A stretch of 64,000 nucleotides of DNA. It comes from an uncultured Bacteroidales bacterium (lineage in GTDB: Bacteria > Bacteroidota > Bacteroidia > Bacteroidales > P3). The first letter of the stretch is position 1. Every line of letters starts with the position of its first letter. Shown one piece after another: positions 1-7,979 of this stretch. The translations under genes and the position numbers were made by a program. Where the stretch lies: positions 1 through 64,000 of the forward strand of contig ONJQ01000003.1 in the NCBI GenBank assembly GCA_900318175.1. Reading direction: 5' to 3'. Under the pieces are notes generated by a model, which was not told the origin of the DNA, searched no databases, and saw nothing but the letters and a program-made list of their open reading frames with translations.

Positions 1-81
1 ATGCAGAAAGTGGAAGAGCTCACCCTCTACGTAATCGAACTGCAAAAACAGATTAATGATCTAAAAAACACCATACAATGA
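1..81 (+). CDS. C-terminal end of a tail-fibre/S74-like surface protein (partial)
   Basis: An open frame enters from the left edge and stops at a TGA at 79-81. The last 26 residues form a charged amphipathic helix (core VEELTLYVIELQKQI). That helix is the usual end of Bacteroidota proteins with an intramolecular-chaperone (peptidase S74/tail-fibre) domain, where it trimerises the protein. The ATG at position 1 is probably internal. The stop overlaps the next start as ATGA, so the two genes are probably translationally coupled. The family call rests on this short tail only. Confidence 0.5.
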   Translation: MQKVEELTLYVIELQKQINDLKNTIQ

Positions 82-674
82 AAACACGTAATGTATTCTG
101 TCTTTTTATAGCCACCGCGGTGGTGGCAATGGCACTCGCAGGATGCGAGAAAACAAAACGTGGCCCGTATGACTGCTATGAGGAAGTCCAACCCTGGGCA
201 TCGGACACATGCTCCTTCTCGTGGACAGGCTACAATACAATTGCGCAGACAATTGATTATTTTGGGAAACACGACTACACTATAATGACACATAGCGGAG
301 ACACCGTACGTTTCTATGGATGGGTGTATTTTAATGGCCCCGAGGATGATGCATTCTATCGTGCCAGTTTGGGTTCCCACGGATTGACGCAAAAATGGGA
401 GATTGGTTGGAATACGATATGGCTTGTGGGACATGAAGACCACCATATAAACCCTCACCCTCAGTATGGCAGTTTAGAGGTATATTGGGACGATGATTTT
501 ATCCAAAACAACCCATGGTTTGCCCAAAGTTTTGACTCACTATTGCAGAAGAAATGGTATGTTACAGCTATCATGAGAGCAAAGAAAAAAGAATACTTAT
601 TCCCGAGGCCACACTGTAATGATTATTATGCAGGTTTCAAGATGATAAAACTCGACACGGTTCCAAACTTATAA
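78..674 (+). CDS. Hypothetical lipoprotein
   Basis: The 198-residue product starts with a lysine/arginine n-region, a hydrophobic core and a lipobox-like ALAGC at residues 19-23. It should be exported and lipid-anchored at Cys23. The mature part is rich in aromatic residues (many Trp, Tyr and Phe) and has no motif I recognise. It overlaps the end of the preceding surface protein by four bases and lies 14 bases before a T9SS fragment, so it is part of a small envelope-protein operon. Function unknown. Confidence 0.7.
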   Translation: MKTRNVFCLFIATAVVAMALAGCEKTKRGPYDCYEEVQPWASDTCSFSWTGYNTIAQTIDYFGKHDYTIMTHSGDTVRFYGWVYFNGPEDDAFYRASLGSHGLTQKWEIGWNTIWLVGHEDHHINPHPQYGSLEVYWDDDFIQNNPWFAQSFDSLLQKKWYVTAIMRAKKKEYLFPRPHCNDYYAGFKMIKLDTVPNL

Positions 675-688
675 AAGAAATAGTCATT

Positions 689-1129
689 ATGAAAAGCAAT
701 TACATACTATTGCGGGAAATAGTATTCAAAGACGGTTTTCATGCTTCTGCTGGTGCCGAAGTAACTGCCTCTATTAAAGAATGTGTTGAGCAACGTGGTT
801 CAGAACCCATCTTAAACAATTCATCAAATGATGAAGAGAGCAAATCATTCATAACATCCGAAAACCAAGATAACAGATTCAATGTCGAAATTTATCCCAA
901 TCCTACGCAGGGAGAAATAACCGTGGAGATTCCGAATGCAGTAAAGGGGAATGTCCATATTCAAATTATGGACATGTATGGGCGGCAGCTGCTGTCCCAC
1001 ACGGAAAATGCGGACGCGGTCTCCTATAGACAGCAGATGGACTTCCGAGTACTGCCTCCGGGATGCTATTATGCTGTAGTGACAGTTAATGGCAACCGGA
1101 CTATTAACTGTATTGTCAAACAAAAATAG
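689..1129 (+). CDS. T9SS type A sorting-domain protein, probably a truncated remnant
   Basis: The last 80 or so of 146 residues form a typical Por-secretion C-terminal sorting domain: it opens with VEIYPNPTQGEITVEI, has a central MDMYGRQLL, and ends GCYYAVVTVNG...VKQK. This signal directs proteins through the outer membrane by the type IX system. There is no signal peptide. The first 30 residues (IVFKDGFHASAGAEVTASI) resemble the end of a coathanger-stack module that normally sits near the C-terminus of much longer proteins. The frame therefore looks like the tail of a larger surface protein that lost its N-terminal part. Without a signal peptide it should not be secreted as it stands. Confidence 0.65.
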   Translation: MKSNYILLREIVFKDGFHASAGAEVTASIKECVEQRGSEPILNNSSNDEESKSFITSENQDNRFNVEIYPNPTQGEITVEIPNAVKGNVHIQIMDMYGRQLLSHTENADAVSYRQQMDFRVLPPGCYYAVVTVNGNRTINCIVKQK

Positions 1130-1140
1130 CCTTTGAAATC

Positions 1141-1761
1141 ATGAAGAAATTAGTTATTCTGATGGCCCTGTCCGCCACAATGGGACTGGTTGGATGCAGC
1201 AACAATCAGTGCAACGGATTCAGCGATGAGATGCAGCGGATGTACTTCCCATACACCCATGGGCAAACAATCTCTTTCACAAATAACAATGGGGACACCC
1301 TGTCTTACACCGTTTCGAATGTCTACCTCTCGAAACCATACACCCTTGCAGATCGGAAAGAGAAGAGGTGCGAAAACAGCATGACGGTTGACCTATCGAA
1401 CACCAACGGCTCAGCAGGCAATAATGATCCTGTGTTAAGTTTAAGAATGAACCGTAAAGAAGACTCTGAGTCCAATAACATAAACTGGACGCCAGAAAGT
1501 TGCGGCTACGACATCTATGCTGCTGTATTAAGACAAGGAACTGTAAAATACACCCTTCATCTCTATGCAGACTCTGCTTATCTGCGCTATCTCAGCGACC
1601 ATGGTATAATGCGATTCGACCACATGCTACACTATCAAAAAGACACTGTGCGATTGACGGCAAATTATATTCGCGACATCACAGATCTTGTTGTGGTGAA
1701 GAACAAAGGGATAGTGAACTTGGTCACACGCGACGGCCAGCGGTACGAGTTGGTGGATTGA
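1141..1761 (+). CDS. Hypothetical lipoprotein
   Basis: The 206-residue product has a short basic start, a hydrophobic stretch and a lipobox-like GLVGC at residues 15-19, so lipidation at Cys19 is expected. The mature part contains repeated beta-strand-like segments (FTNNNGDTLSYTV, VNLVTRDGQRYELV) but no family I recognise. It starts 11 bases after the T9SS fragment and is the last gene before a strong intrinsic terminator, so it closes the small operon that begins at the left edge. Confidence 0.65.
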   Translation: MKKLVILMALSATMGLVGCSNNQCNGFSDEMQRMYFPYTHGQTISFTNNNGDTLSYTVSNVYLSKPYTLADRKEKRCENSMTVDLSNTNGSAGNNDPVLSLRMNRKEDSESNNINWTPESCGYDIYAAVLRQGTVKYTLHLYADSAYLRYLSDHGIMRFDHMLHYQKDTVRLTANYIRDITDLVVVKNKGIVNLVTRDGQRYELVD

Positions 1762-1783
1762 TACTTCTCCACCAAAACTATTC

Positions 1784-1821
1784 AGTCCTCCCACCTGCAT
1801 GAAAAGGTGGGAGGACTTTTT
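1784..1821 (+). terminator. Intrinsic terminator
   Basis: A perfect 13-bp stem (AGTCCTCCCACCT at 1784-1796 with AGGTGGGAGGACT at 1805-1817) encloses an 8-base loop and is followed by a T run. It ends the lipoprotein operon just after the stop at 1761. The stretch from here to the next promoter shows no gene. Confidence 0.93.
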
Positions 1822-1967
1822 GGTTGGCAGGGGCAGGGGGGGCCTACTGGTTATAATCAAAGACCAGCAGCGGGTTGTGGCTCTCTGACAAAAAACAGAG
1901 TCGGATGAATTATTCTGGAATACATACAAAAAGAGTTAAATAGTATGGTTCTTTAAATACTTTTTCG

Positions 1968-1975
1968 TATCTTTG
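1968..1975 (+). promoter_or_regulatory. Bacteroidota-type promoter -7 box for the carboxyltransferase gene
   Basis: TATCTTTG matches the Bacteroidota TAnnTTTG -7 element and is followed by a purine-rich leader of about 75 bases before the ATG at 2054. No clear TTTG -33 element is visible. Its position supports the start at 2054, because the longer frame from 1973 would begin inside the transcription start region. Confidence 0.65.
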
Positions 1976-2053
1976 CATATTGGTGGGAAAAGGTTTTTTC
2001 GCGCCACTGATATAAATAACAACACATTACATCAAATCAATAACATAAAACCT

Positions 2054-3838
2054 ATGGCAAGAGAAATAAAATTCAGTCTGGTGTACCGCGACATGTGGCA
2101 GTCGTCGGGCAAGTATCAACCCCGTATGGATCAACTTGTGCAAGTGGCGCCCGCCATCGTGCAGATGGGTTGCTTCGACCGTATCGAGACCAACGGCGGT
2201 GCCTTTGAGCAGGTAAACCTCATGTATGGCGAGAACCCCAACAAGTCGGTGCGTGCATGGACCAAGGAGTTCAACAAGGCCGGCATCCAGACCCACATGC
2301 TGGAGCGCGCCCTGAACGGCCTGCGCATGTACGGTGTGCCGAAGGATGTGCGTCAGCTAATGCCCAAGGTGAAGAAGGCACAGGGTGTCGACATCATGCG
2401 CTCATTCTGCGGCCTGAATGACGTGCGCAACCTTGAGCTGTCGGTGAAATACGCCAAAGAGGCCGGCATGATCAGCCAGGCCGCCCTCAGCATCACCTAT
2501 TCACCCATCCACACCGTGGAGTACTACATGGGCATTGTGGACAAACTGGTGGAATTCGGTGCCGACGAGATTGCACTGAAGGACATGGCCGGCATCGGCC
2601 GTCCCACCATGCTGGGCAAATTGGTGTACGAAATCAAGAAGAAATATCCCCACATCATTGTGCAGTACCACGGCCACACAGGCCCCGGCTTCGCCATGGC
2701 CTCCGTGCTGGAGGTGGCGCGTGCCGGCGCCGATGTCATCGACACCGCCATGGAGCCCTTGGCCTGGGGCATGGTCCATCCCGGCATCATCGCCGTCCAA
2801 GCCATGCTCAAGGAGGACGGCTTCCTGGTGAAGGACATCAACATGAAAGCCTACATGGAGACCCGCGCCCTGACACAGTCGTTCCTCGACGACTTCCTGG
2901 GTCTGTATGTGAACCCCGCCAACCGCATCTGCACCTCCATGCTGGTGGGCTGCGGCCTGCCCGGCGGCATGATGGGCAGCATGATGAGCGACCTGAAGGG
3001 CGTCCACCACGCCATCAACATGGCCCTGAAGAAGAACGGCAAACCCGAAGTCACCTTCGACGAACTGACCGTCCAGCTCTTCCAGGAAGTGGCCTATATC
3101 TGGCCCATGCTCGGCTATCCCCCACTGGTGACCCCCTTCAGCCAGTACACCAAGAACATTGCACTGATGAACATCATGGCCCTGGCACAAGGCAAGCCCC
3201 GTTTCAGCCAGATCGACAAGGACAGCTGGAACATGATTCTGGGCCGCGCCGGCAAACTGCCTGGACCTTTGGCTCCTGAAATCATCGAACTGGCAAAGAA
3301 GAACAACTTGGAGTTCTACGACGGCAACCCGCAGGACGCCTATCCCGACGCCCTGCCCGAATACATCAAGGAGATGGAGCAGAACGGTTGGGACCGCGGA
3401 GAGGACGACGAGGAGCTCTTCGAACTGGCCATGCACGACCGCCAGTACCGCGACTACAAGTCCGGCCTGGCCAAAGAGCGTTTTGAGAAAGAGGTGGCGC
3501 AGCTGCGTGCCGAAAAGGCCGTACCCGCTACAGCCAAGGGTACCGTCAGCACCTCGGGTGCCATGACCCTCACCCCCAACTACATCACCGAGAAGCATGC
3601 CAACGCCATGCCCGTGGTGGCTTCCGAGGACGGACAGCTGCTCTGGGAGCTGGACTTCAACCGTTCCGTGCCTCCCGCTCCTGGCCGCGAGTACAAGCAG
3701 GGCGATGTCTTCTGCATCATCCAAGCCAGCTACGCCCTTGTCAACCTGTACATGAACAAGGGTGGCCGACTGATTGACACCTGCGTCAAGCAGGGGCAGA
3801 TGATCAAGAAAGGCGACATCCTCGGCTGGATTGAATAA
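2054..3838 (+). CDS. Oxaloacetate decarboxylase alpha / pyruvate carboxylase B-like carboxyltransferase
   Basis: This family transfers a carboxyl group between biotin and pyruvate/oxaloacetate. The N-terminal 470 residues are the TIM-barrel carboxyltransferase: SLVYRDMWQSSGKY near the start, then FCGLNDVRNLE, a DEIALKDMAGIGRP segment with the catalytic lysine, and HGHTGPGFAMASVLE with metal-binding histidines. A conserved PYC_OADA helical domain follows, then a linker. The last 70 residues resemble a biotinyl domain (KQGQMIKKGDILGWIE). Where AMKM should stand it reads QASYALV, so the biotinyl lysine is missing. The subunit would then need a separate carrier protein, which is not in the window. 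The start at 2054 (MAREIKFSL) fits the family; the 27 codons upstream look like leader. The gene is monocistronic between a promoter and a terminator. Confidence 0.88.
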   Translation: MAREIKFSLVYRDMWQSSGKYQPRMDQLVQVAPAIVQMGCFDRIETNGGAFEQVNLMYGENPNKSVRAWTKEFNKAGIQTHMLERALNGLRMYGVPKDVRQLMPKVKKAQGVDIMRSFCGLNDVRNLELSVKYAKEAGMISQAALSITYSPIHTVEYYMGIVDKLVEFGADEIALKDMAGIGRPTMLGKLVYEIKKKYPHIIVQYHGHTGPGFAMASVLEVARAGADVIDTAMEPLAWGMVHPGIIAVQAMLKEDGFLVKDINMKAYMETRALTQSFLDDFLGLYVNPANRICTSMLVGCGLPGGMMGSMMSDLKGVHHAINMALKKNGKPEVTFDELTVQLFQEVAYIWPMLGYPPLVTPFSQYTKNIALMNIMALAQGKPRFSQIDKDSWNMILGRAGKLPGPLAPEIIELAKKNNLEFYDGNPQDAYPDALPEYIKEMEQNGWDRGEDDEELFELAMHDRQYRDYKSGLAKERFEKEVAQLRAEKAVPATAKGTVSTSGAMTLTPNYITEKHANAMPVVASEDGQLLWELDFNRSVPPAPGREYKQGDVFCIIQASYALVNLYMNKGGRLIDTCVKQGQMIKKGDILGWIE

Positions 3839-3881
3839 CACGCGTGCTAACGCTCATTCCCGTGCCATAGATACTTCAACG

Positions 3882-3914
3882 GAAGGGCAGGTGTTGGCCT
3901 GCCCTTCTTTTTTT
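3882..3914 (+). terminator. Intrinsic terminator
   Basis: A perfect 10-bp stem (GAAGGGCAGG with CCTGCCCTTC) with a 6-base loop is followed by seven T residues. It ends the carboxyltransferase transcript. The rest of the 308-base gap up to 4147 is a C-rich tract followed by the next promoter; I see no gene in it. Confidence 0.93.
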
Positions 3915-4093
3915 GCCCCCCCCCGGTTCCTGGCGACGCTTAGCGGCCTCCCCCAGTCCCCTCCCCACCCGCGGCACGCCGCATACGTTTCTGTACTTTC
4001 TACATTGCTTCTAACTGGGAAACTATGTAGCATCGAAAGGTTGTCGAAATGCTGTAAAATGCACAGCGGAGGTCCCTTTTTTTCCCATGCCTG

Positions 4094-4123
4094 TTTGTAT
4101 ATCGGGGAATTTGTGTATCTTTG
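4094..4123 (+). promoter_or_regulatory. Promoter of the GH92 mannosidase gene
   Basis: TTTG at 4094-4097 and TATCTTTG at 4116-4123, separated by 18 bases, fit the Bacteroidota -33/-7 promoter. The start codon follows 23 bases later. Confidence 0.75.
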
Positions 4124-4146
4124 CAACTTGAAAAAAACGCCTTGAA

Positions 4147-6603
4147 ATGAAACAATCCTCTCTCACCCTCCTTGCAGCGGCCACGCTGACAATGATGACC
4201 CTTGGCCTTTCGGACGGCTGCCGTGCACAGACGCCCGTCCGCACCAGCCCCCTGCAGTATGTCAACGTCTTTATCGGCACCAACGGTATGGGGCACACCT
4301 TCCCCGGAGCCTGCTTCCCCTACGGCTTCGTGCAACTGAGTCCCGACACGGACACAATACCCCACAACATCAATGGGGTGTACCAGCCACGTGTCTATGA
4401 CTACTGTGCCGGTTACCAGCACCGCGACAGCAGCATCGTGGGCTTCAGCCACACCCATTTCAGTGGCACGGGTCACAGCGACTTGGGAGATATTTTGATT
4501 ATGCCCTACAGCGGCGAGACCAAGCTCAACCCCGGCACCGCCCAGAACCCCGACGGGGGCTACCGCCAGCGTTTCCGCCACGAGACCGAGGTGGCCGCAC
4601 CGGGCTACTACGCCGTCACGCTGGACGACGACAACATCCGCTGCGAGCTGACCGCCACAAAGCGTTGCGGTGTGCACCGCTATATCTTCCCCAAAGGGGC
4701 GGCACAGAAGATTATCCTTGACCTTAACCACGGCATCTACAACTACGACGGCAAGGTGCTTTGGGCAGAGTGCAGGGTGGAGGGTACGCACAGCATCAGC
4801 GGTTGGCGCATGACCAGCGGCTGGAACCGCTGCCGCAAGCTATACTTTTATATCCAGTTCAACAAACCCATCAAGCAGTATGGCTACCACGACTTTGCCC
4901 CGCTGTCGTACCACGGCTTCTGGAACCGTTTCGACCAAGAGCACAACTTCCCCGAGATGGCAGGACGCAAGCCAGTGTGCTGGTTTGAGTTTGAGGACAA
5001 CGGTAGCGATACCCTTGAAATCATCGTGGGGCTTTCGCCCAACAGCATCGGGGGTGCCAGCCGGGCCGTGCAACGCGAAGGGTGCCAGTATTCTCCTACT
5101 GCCTCAAGGATACTATTCCGCGACAGGCCGGAGGGCGACACGCTGCTCATCGTCCATCAGGGTGACCCCAAATACCGCAGCCATTTCGACGTAGTGCGTG
5201 AGCTGACACGCATCAATTGGATCCGGATGCTGGGACGCATCGAGGCACAGGGACCGGAGGACGCGTTGGCTATGCTCTACACCTCTTACTACCACACTAT
5301 GATAAACCCCTCCATCTATCAGGATATTGATGAAAAGAACCATAACGGGCATACCCGCTATACTATCTTCTCGCTGTGGGACACTTACCGCGCCCTGCAC
5401 CCCCTTATCAATCTCACCGATACTGCTATGAGCCGCAACATAGCCTATACGCTCTATGCTCATTACGAAAGAAGCCCCCACCACATGCTGCCCGTATGGA
5501 GCCATCACGGAGGCGAGAACTGGTGCATGATAGGCTATCACGGTGTTTCGGTGATGGTGGATGCCGCCGTCAACACACTTCAGCCGGATAGTGAGCAAGA
5601 GCTGGAAACCATGAATGCTATCTTCTCCACCACCAATAAGGACTACTACGACTACACCGGGCTGTATAAGCAGATAGGCTATGTCCCCTTTGACAAGAGT
5701 CGCAATGGCACCTCCGTCACACTGGAGAACGCCTACGAGGACTGGTGCGTCTATTGGGCGTTGGAGAACCATCTGGAGAATACGCTGCCCGATGTGATAG
5801 GCTATGAGGATTCTGTGCGCGAGAGCTATCGCCAGCGGGCATTGAACTACCGCAACGTGTATAAGGACGGTTTTGTGCGGGCACGCTACTCGGACGGTTC
5901 GTGGAAGACGCCCTACTCGTTGCTCTCCACCAGCGGCGAGGGTCTGATTGAAGGCAATGCATGGAACTACAGCTTCTATGTACCCCACGATGTGAACGGC
6001 ATGATGCAGATGATGGGAGGAGAAAAGGCTTTTGTGCGGAAGTTGGACACCCTCTTCACCATGCATGTGCCCGACGAGTTCTTTGCCGAGACCGAGGATG
6101 TCACCCGCGAGGGCATGCTGGGCGGTTATGTTCACGGCAACGAGCCAAGTCACCATATCCCCTACCTCTACATGTGGACCACCCAGCCGTGGAAGACCCA
6201 ATACTGGGTGCGCGAGGTGATGAACCGCATGTACCGCAACCATATCGACGGCCTCTGCGGCAACGACGACTGCGGGCAGATGTCTGCCTGGTATATCTTC
6301 TCCGCCATGGGCTTCTATCCTGTCTGCCCCGCCAGCGGACAGTACGTCATAGGTGCGCCCTACCTGCCCTATATGAAGGTACGCATGGGCAGCGGCAAAT
6401 ACCTTGAAATAAAGGCCCCCAACGTGAGCGACAAGAATCGCTACATCCAACGTGTGCTCTGGAACGGCAAGCCCTACGACAAATGCTACGTCACCTACCG
6501 CCAGCTGATGGAAGGCGGCACCCTGGAGTTCCAGATGGGTCCCAAGCCCAACAAACGCCTCTTCCAAGCCAAAGACACGAAGCCCTACAGCCTCACTAAA
6601 TAA
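4147..6603 (+). CDS. Secreted GH92 family alpha-mannosidase
   Basis: GH92 enzymes are calcium-dependent exo-alpha-mannosidases that trim N-glycan or mannan side chains. The 818-residue product has a signal peptide (first ~27 residues, ending near CRAQ) and covers the whole family. The N-terminal beta-sandwich domain opens with YVNVFIGTNGMGHTFPGACFP, followed by GFSHTHFSGTGHSDLGD. The (alpha/alpha)6 barrel contains the family signatures SLWDTYRALHPL, GGYVHGNEPSHHIPYLY and GNDDCGQMSAWYIFSAMGFYP, the last carrying the catalytic-base acids. It stands alone, with no SusC/SusD genes beside it, under its own promoter. A damaged transposase gene follows at 9 bases. Linkage specificity cannot be read from sequence. 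Confidence 0.95.
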   Translation: MKQSSLTLLAAATLTMMTLGLSDGCRAQTPVRTSPLQYVNVFIGTNGMGHTFPGACFPYGFVQLSPDTDTIPHNINGVYQPRVYDYCAGYQHRDSSIVGFSHTHFSGTGHSDLGDILIMPYSGETKLNPGTAQNPDGGYRQRFRHETEVAAPGYYAVTLDDDNIRCELTATKRCGVHRYIFPKGAAQKIILDLNHGIYNYDGKVLWAECRVEGTHSISGWRMTSGWNRCRKLYFYIQFNKPIKQYGYHDFAPLSYHGFWNRFDQEHNFPEMAGRKPVCWFEFEDNGSDTLEIIVGLSPNSIGGASRAVQREGCQYSPTASRILFRDRPEGDTLLIVHQGDPKYRSHFDVVRELTRINWIRMLGRIEAQGPEDALAMLYTSYYHTMINPSIYQDIDEKNHNGHTRYTIFSLWDTYRALHPLINLTDTAMSRNIAYTLYAHYERSPHHMLPVWSHHGGENWCMIGYHGVSVMVDAAVNTLQPDSEQELETMNAIFSTTNKDYYDYTGLYKQIGYVPFDKSRNGTSVTLENAYEDWCVYWALENHLENTLPDVIGYEDSVRESYRQRALNYRNVYKDGFVRARYSDGSWKTPYSLLSTSGEGLIEGNAWNYSFYVPHDVNGMMQMMGGEKAFVRKLDTLFTMHVPDEFFAETEDVTREGMLGGYVHGNEPSHHIPYLYMWTTQPWKTQYWVREVMNRMYRNHIDGLCGNDDCGQMSAWYIFSAMGFYPVCPASGQYVIGAPYLPYMKVRMGSGKYLEIKAPNVSDKNRYIQRVLWNGKPYDKCYVTYRQLMEGGTLEFQMGPKPNKRLFQAKDTKPYSLTK

Positions 6604-6716
6604 GCACTTGAATGCCATCATCCTACCGTCCCCGTAACCCCGGCCACGACTACTATGGTCGCGGCATCTACCTCATCACGTTAGTAGTGAGCGGCCGTGC
6701 TCACCTGCTCTCCCAT

Positions 6717-6740
6717 TTCGCGACCGACCTCGGTCACGAA
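6717..6740. repeat. REP-like palindrome within the RAYT reading frame (copy 1)
   Basis: TTCGCGACCG (6717-6726) and CGGTCACGAA (6731-6740) pair around a 4-base loop with one mismatch. It is the first of five similar palindromes in this 1.2-kb gene and encodes part of an in-frame insertion. Confidence 0.75.
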
Positions 6741-6753
6741 GCCAGTCATAATC

Positions 6754-6812
6754 CAGTGGCCGTTCTCGGCCACGAATATAACCACGCCCCAGTGGCCGTT
6801 CTCGGCCACGAA
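6754..6812. repeat. Two direct copies of the REP-like palindrome (copies 2 and 3)
   Basis: GTGGCCG-TTCT-CGGCCAC occurs at 6756-6773 and again at 6792-6809, each inside a nearly identical 22-24-base direct repeat. In protein they read as a repeated PVAVLGHE, so the palindrome expanded in a 36-base (in-frame) step. Confidence 0.85.
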
Positions 6813-7054
6813 GTTCTATTTCTCACCCCTCTCGGCAAAGAGATACAGCAGGCATGGCAACAAACACCCGTCATACAAGCCACCCACGGCAATCAGGTAG
6901 CAGTACACGCCTGTGTCTGCATGCCCGACCATTTCCATGGCGTCATTGAGGTTCTGGAGCCCATGACATGGAACTTAGGCGACATCATTTAAGCCTTCAT
7001 TGCTTTTTGCACAAGTCGTTGGCAACAGTTGCAAGGGCTACCCCCCTCTACTTC

Positions 7055-7072
7055 TCGACCGATTTCGGTCGA
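7055..7072. repeat. REP-like palindrome (copy 4)
   Basis: TCGACCG (7055-7061) pairs perfectly with CGGTCGA (7066-7072) around ATTT. It lies inside the second half of the transposase frame and matches the core GACCG...CGGTC of the other copies. Confidence 0.7.
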
Positions 7073-7834
7073 AACCATTGGTAACAATGCCCCAGCATGG
7101 CTCCTCCAGAAGATTCGTGACCACCCCGACGAAGGCTCCCTCATCCGCAACCTCTCAAAAAAACAGCGACAGGAGTACTATGCTCTTGTGAGCCGACAAC
7201 AGCAACCCCTCTTCGACGATAATTACGACGACACCATCTGTCTCGACAACCGTCACCGCGAGGCAATGATAGCCTATGTTAACGACAATCCCCGTCGCGC
7301 CCTCCTTCGCCGTCGTTTCCCCAACGTTATGCAACGGTGTCTCCATGTGACGATAGGACAGCGCGACTACGGTGCTTTCGGAAACCTCTTCCTTCTGCGC
7401 TGGGCACGCAAACTGCAGGTGCAGTGCCACCGTCGACATCCCGTCAGCCATCTGCCCTACGAGACCACCGACGACTATGCCCGCCAACATGCCGAATGGG
7501 AGGAGGCCTTGCTCAATGGGCAAACCGTTCTCGTCACTCCGGGCATCTCGCGTGGCGAACAGCTTATGAAAAATGAATGCTTGGTGAAGGGATACCCCCT
7601 TATTCACCTACAGAAAGAGCCCATCGGCCCCTATTGGAAACCCGAACGCCGACGTTTCGAAGCCTGCCTTCAGGGGCATCTGCTGATATTAGCCCCTTGG
7701 AATATCGATACGATGGGCGGAGTCTCAGGTGCTCCCGCCGACAGCGACTACAGCCGCTTCCACAACCTCAACACCCTCGCCACCGAAATCTGCGCCTTTT
7801 ACGGCGAAGCCAGAATCCAAAAAACATTTAATTC

Positions 7835-7852
7835 GTGACCGTTCTCGGTCAC
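7835..7852. repeat. REP-like palindrome at the transposase stop codon (copy 5)
   Basis: GTGACCG-TTCT-CGGTCAC is perfect, and the transposase TGA stop (7836-7838) lies in its left arm. A terminal hairpin is where a RAYT/IS200-type element would have its recognition site. Confidence 0.75.
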
Positions 7853-7948
7853 AAATTATGATTCTTCACTTCGGTGCCCTTTCTGCATTACCAACAACTA
7901 ACCCAACTGTTTTGCAAAATAATATTATGCCAATCCAAAAAAAATGAG

Positions 7949-7956
7949 TATTTTTG
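7949..7956 (+). promoter_or_regulatory. Probable promoter -7 box of the methylase operon
   Basis: TATTTTTG fits TAnnTTTG and lies 24 bases before the ATG of the methylase gene. No well-spaced TTTG -33 box is visible. This is also where base composition turns sharply A/T-rich, marking the left side of island 1. Confidence 0.55.
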
Positions 7957-7979
7957 CAGAATATATTTGAAGATATAAA

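Larger units (their letters stand above)
6612..7838 (+). pseudogene. REP-associated tyrosine transposase (RAYT, IS200-like), interrupted by an in-frame stop
   Basis: The frame reads as one protein of 408 codons except for a TAA at 6990-6992. The N-terminal part (HDYYGRGIYLITLVV near residue 13, then CVCMPDHFHGVIEV with the HUH metal-binding DHFH) is the Y1 transposase core. After the stop the same frame continues with AFIAFCTSRWQQ, FDDNYDD, NDNPRRALLRRR and a C-terminal extension seen in Bacteroidota members. LGDII followed by a basic residue is usual here, so AAA changed to TAA is the simplest explanation. Palindromes of consensus TTCGTGACCG-N4-CGGTCACGAA lie inside the frame and at its stop. 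RAYTs bind such hairpins. The protein is probably inactive unless the stop is read through. Confidence 0.8.

Noticed and set aside
2501..3841. Long minus-strand frame opposite the carboxyltransferase gene
   Set aside because: Low-complexity His/Gly/Val-rich shadow of a well-conserved gene on the other strand; similar long shadows oppose the GH92, GH29/GH28 and DPP11 genes.
6990..6992. Recoded or read-through TAA in the transposase
   Set aside because: No recoding signal is visible and no other gene in the window uses in-frame TAA; simple nonsense mutation is likelier.
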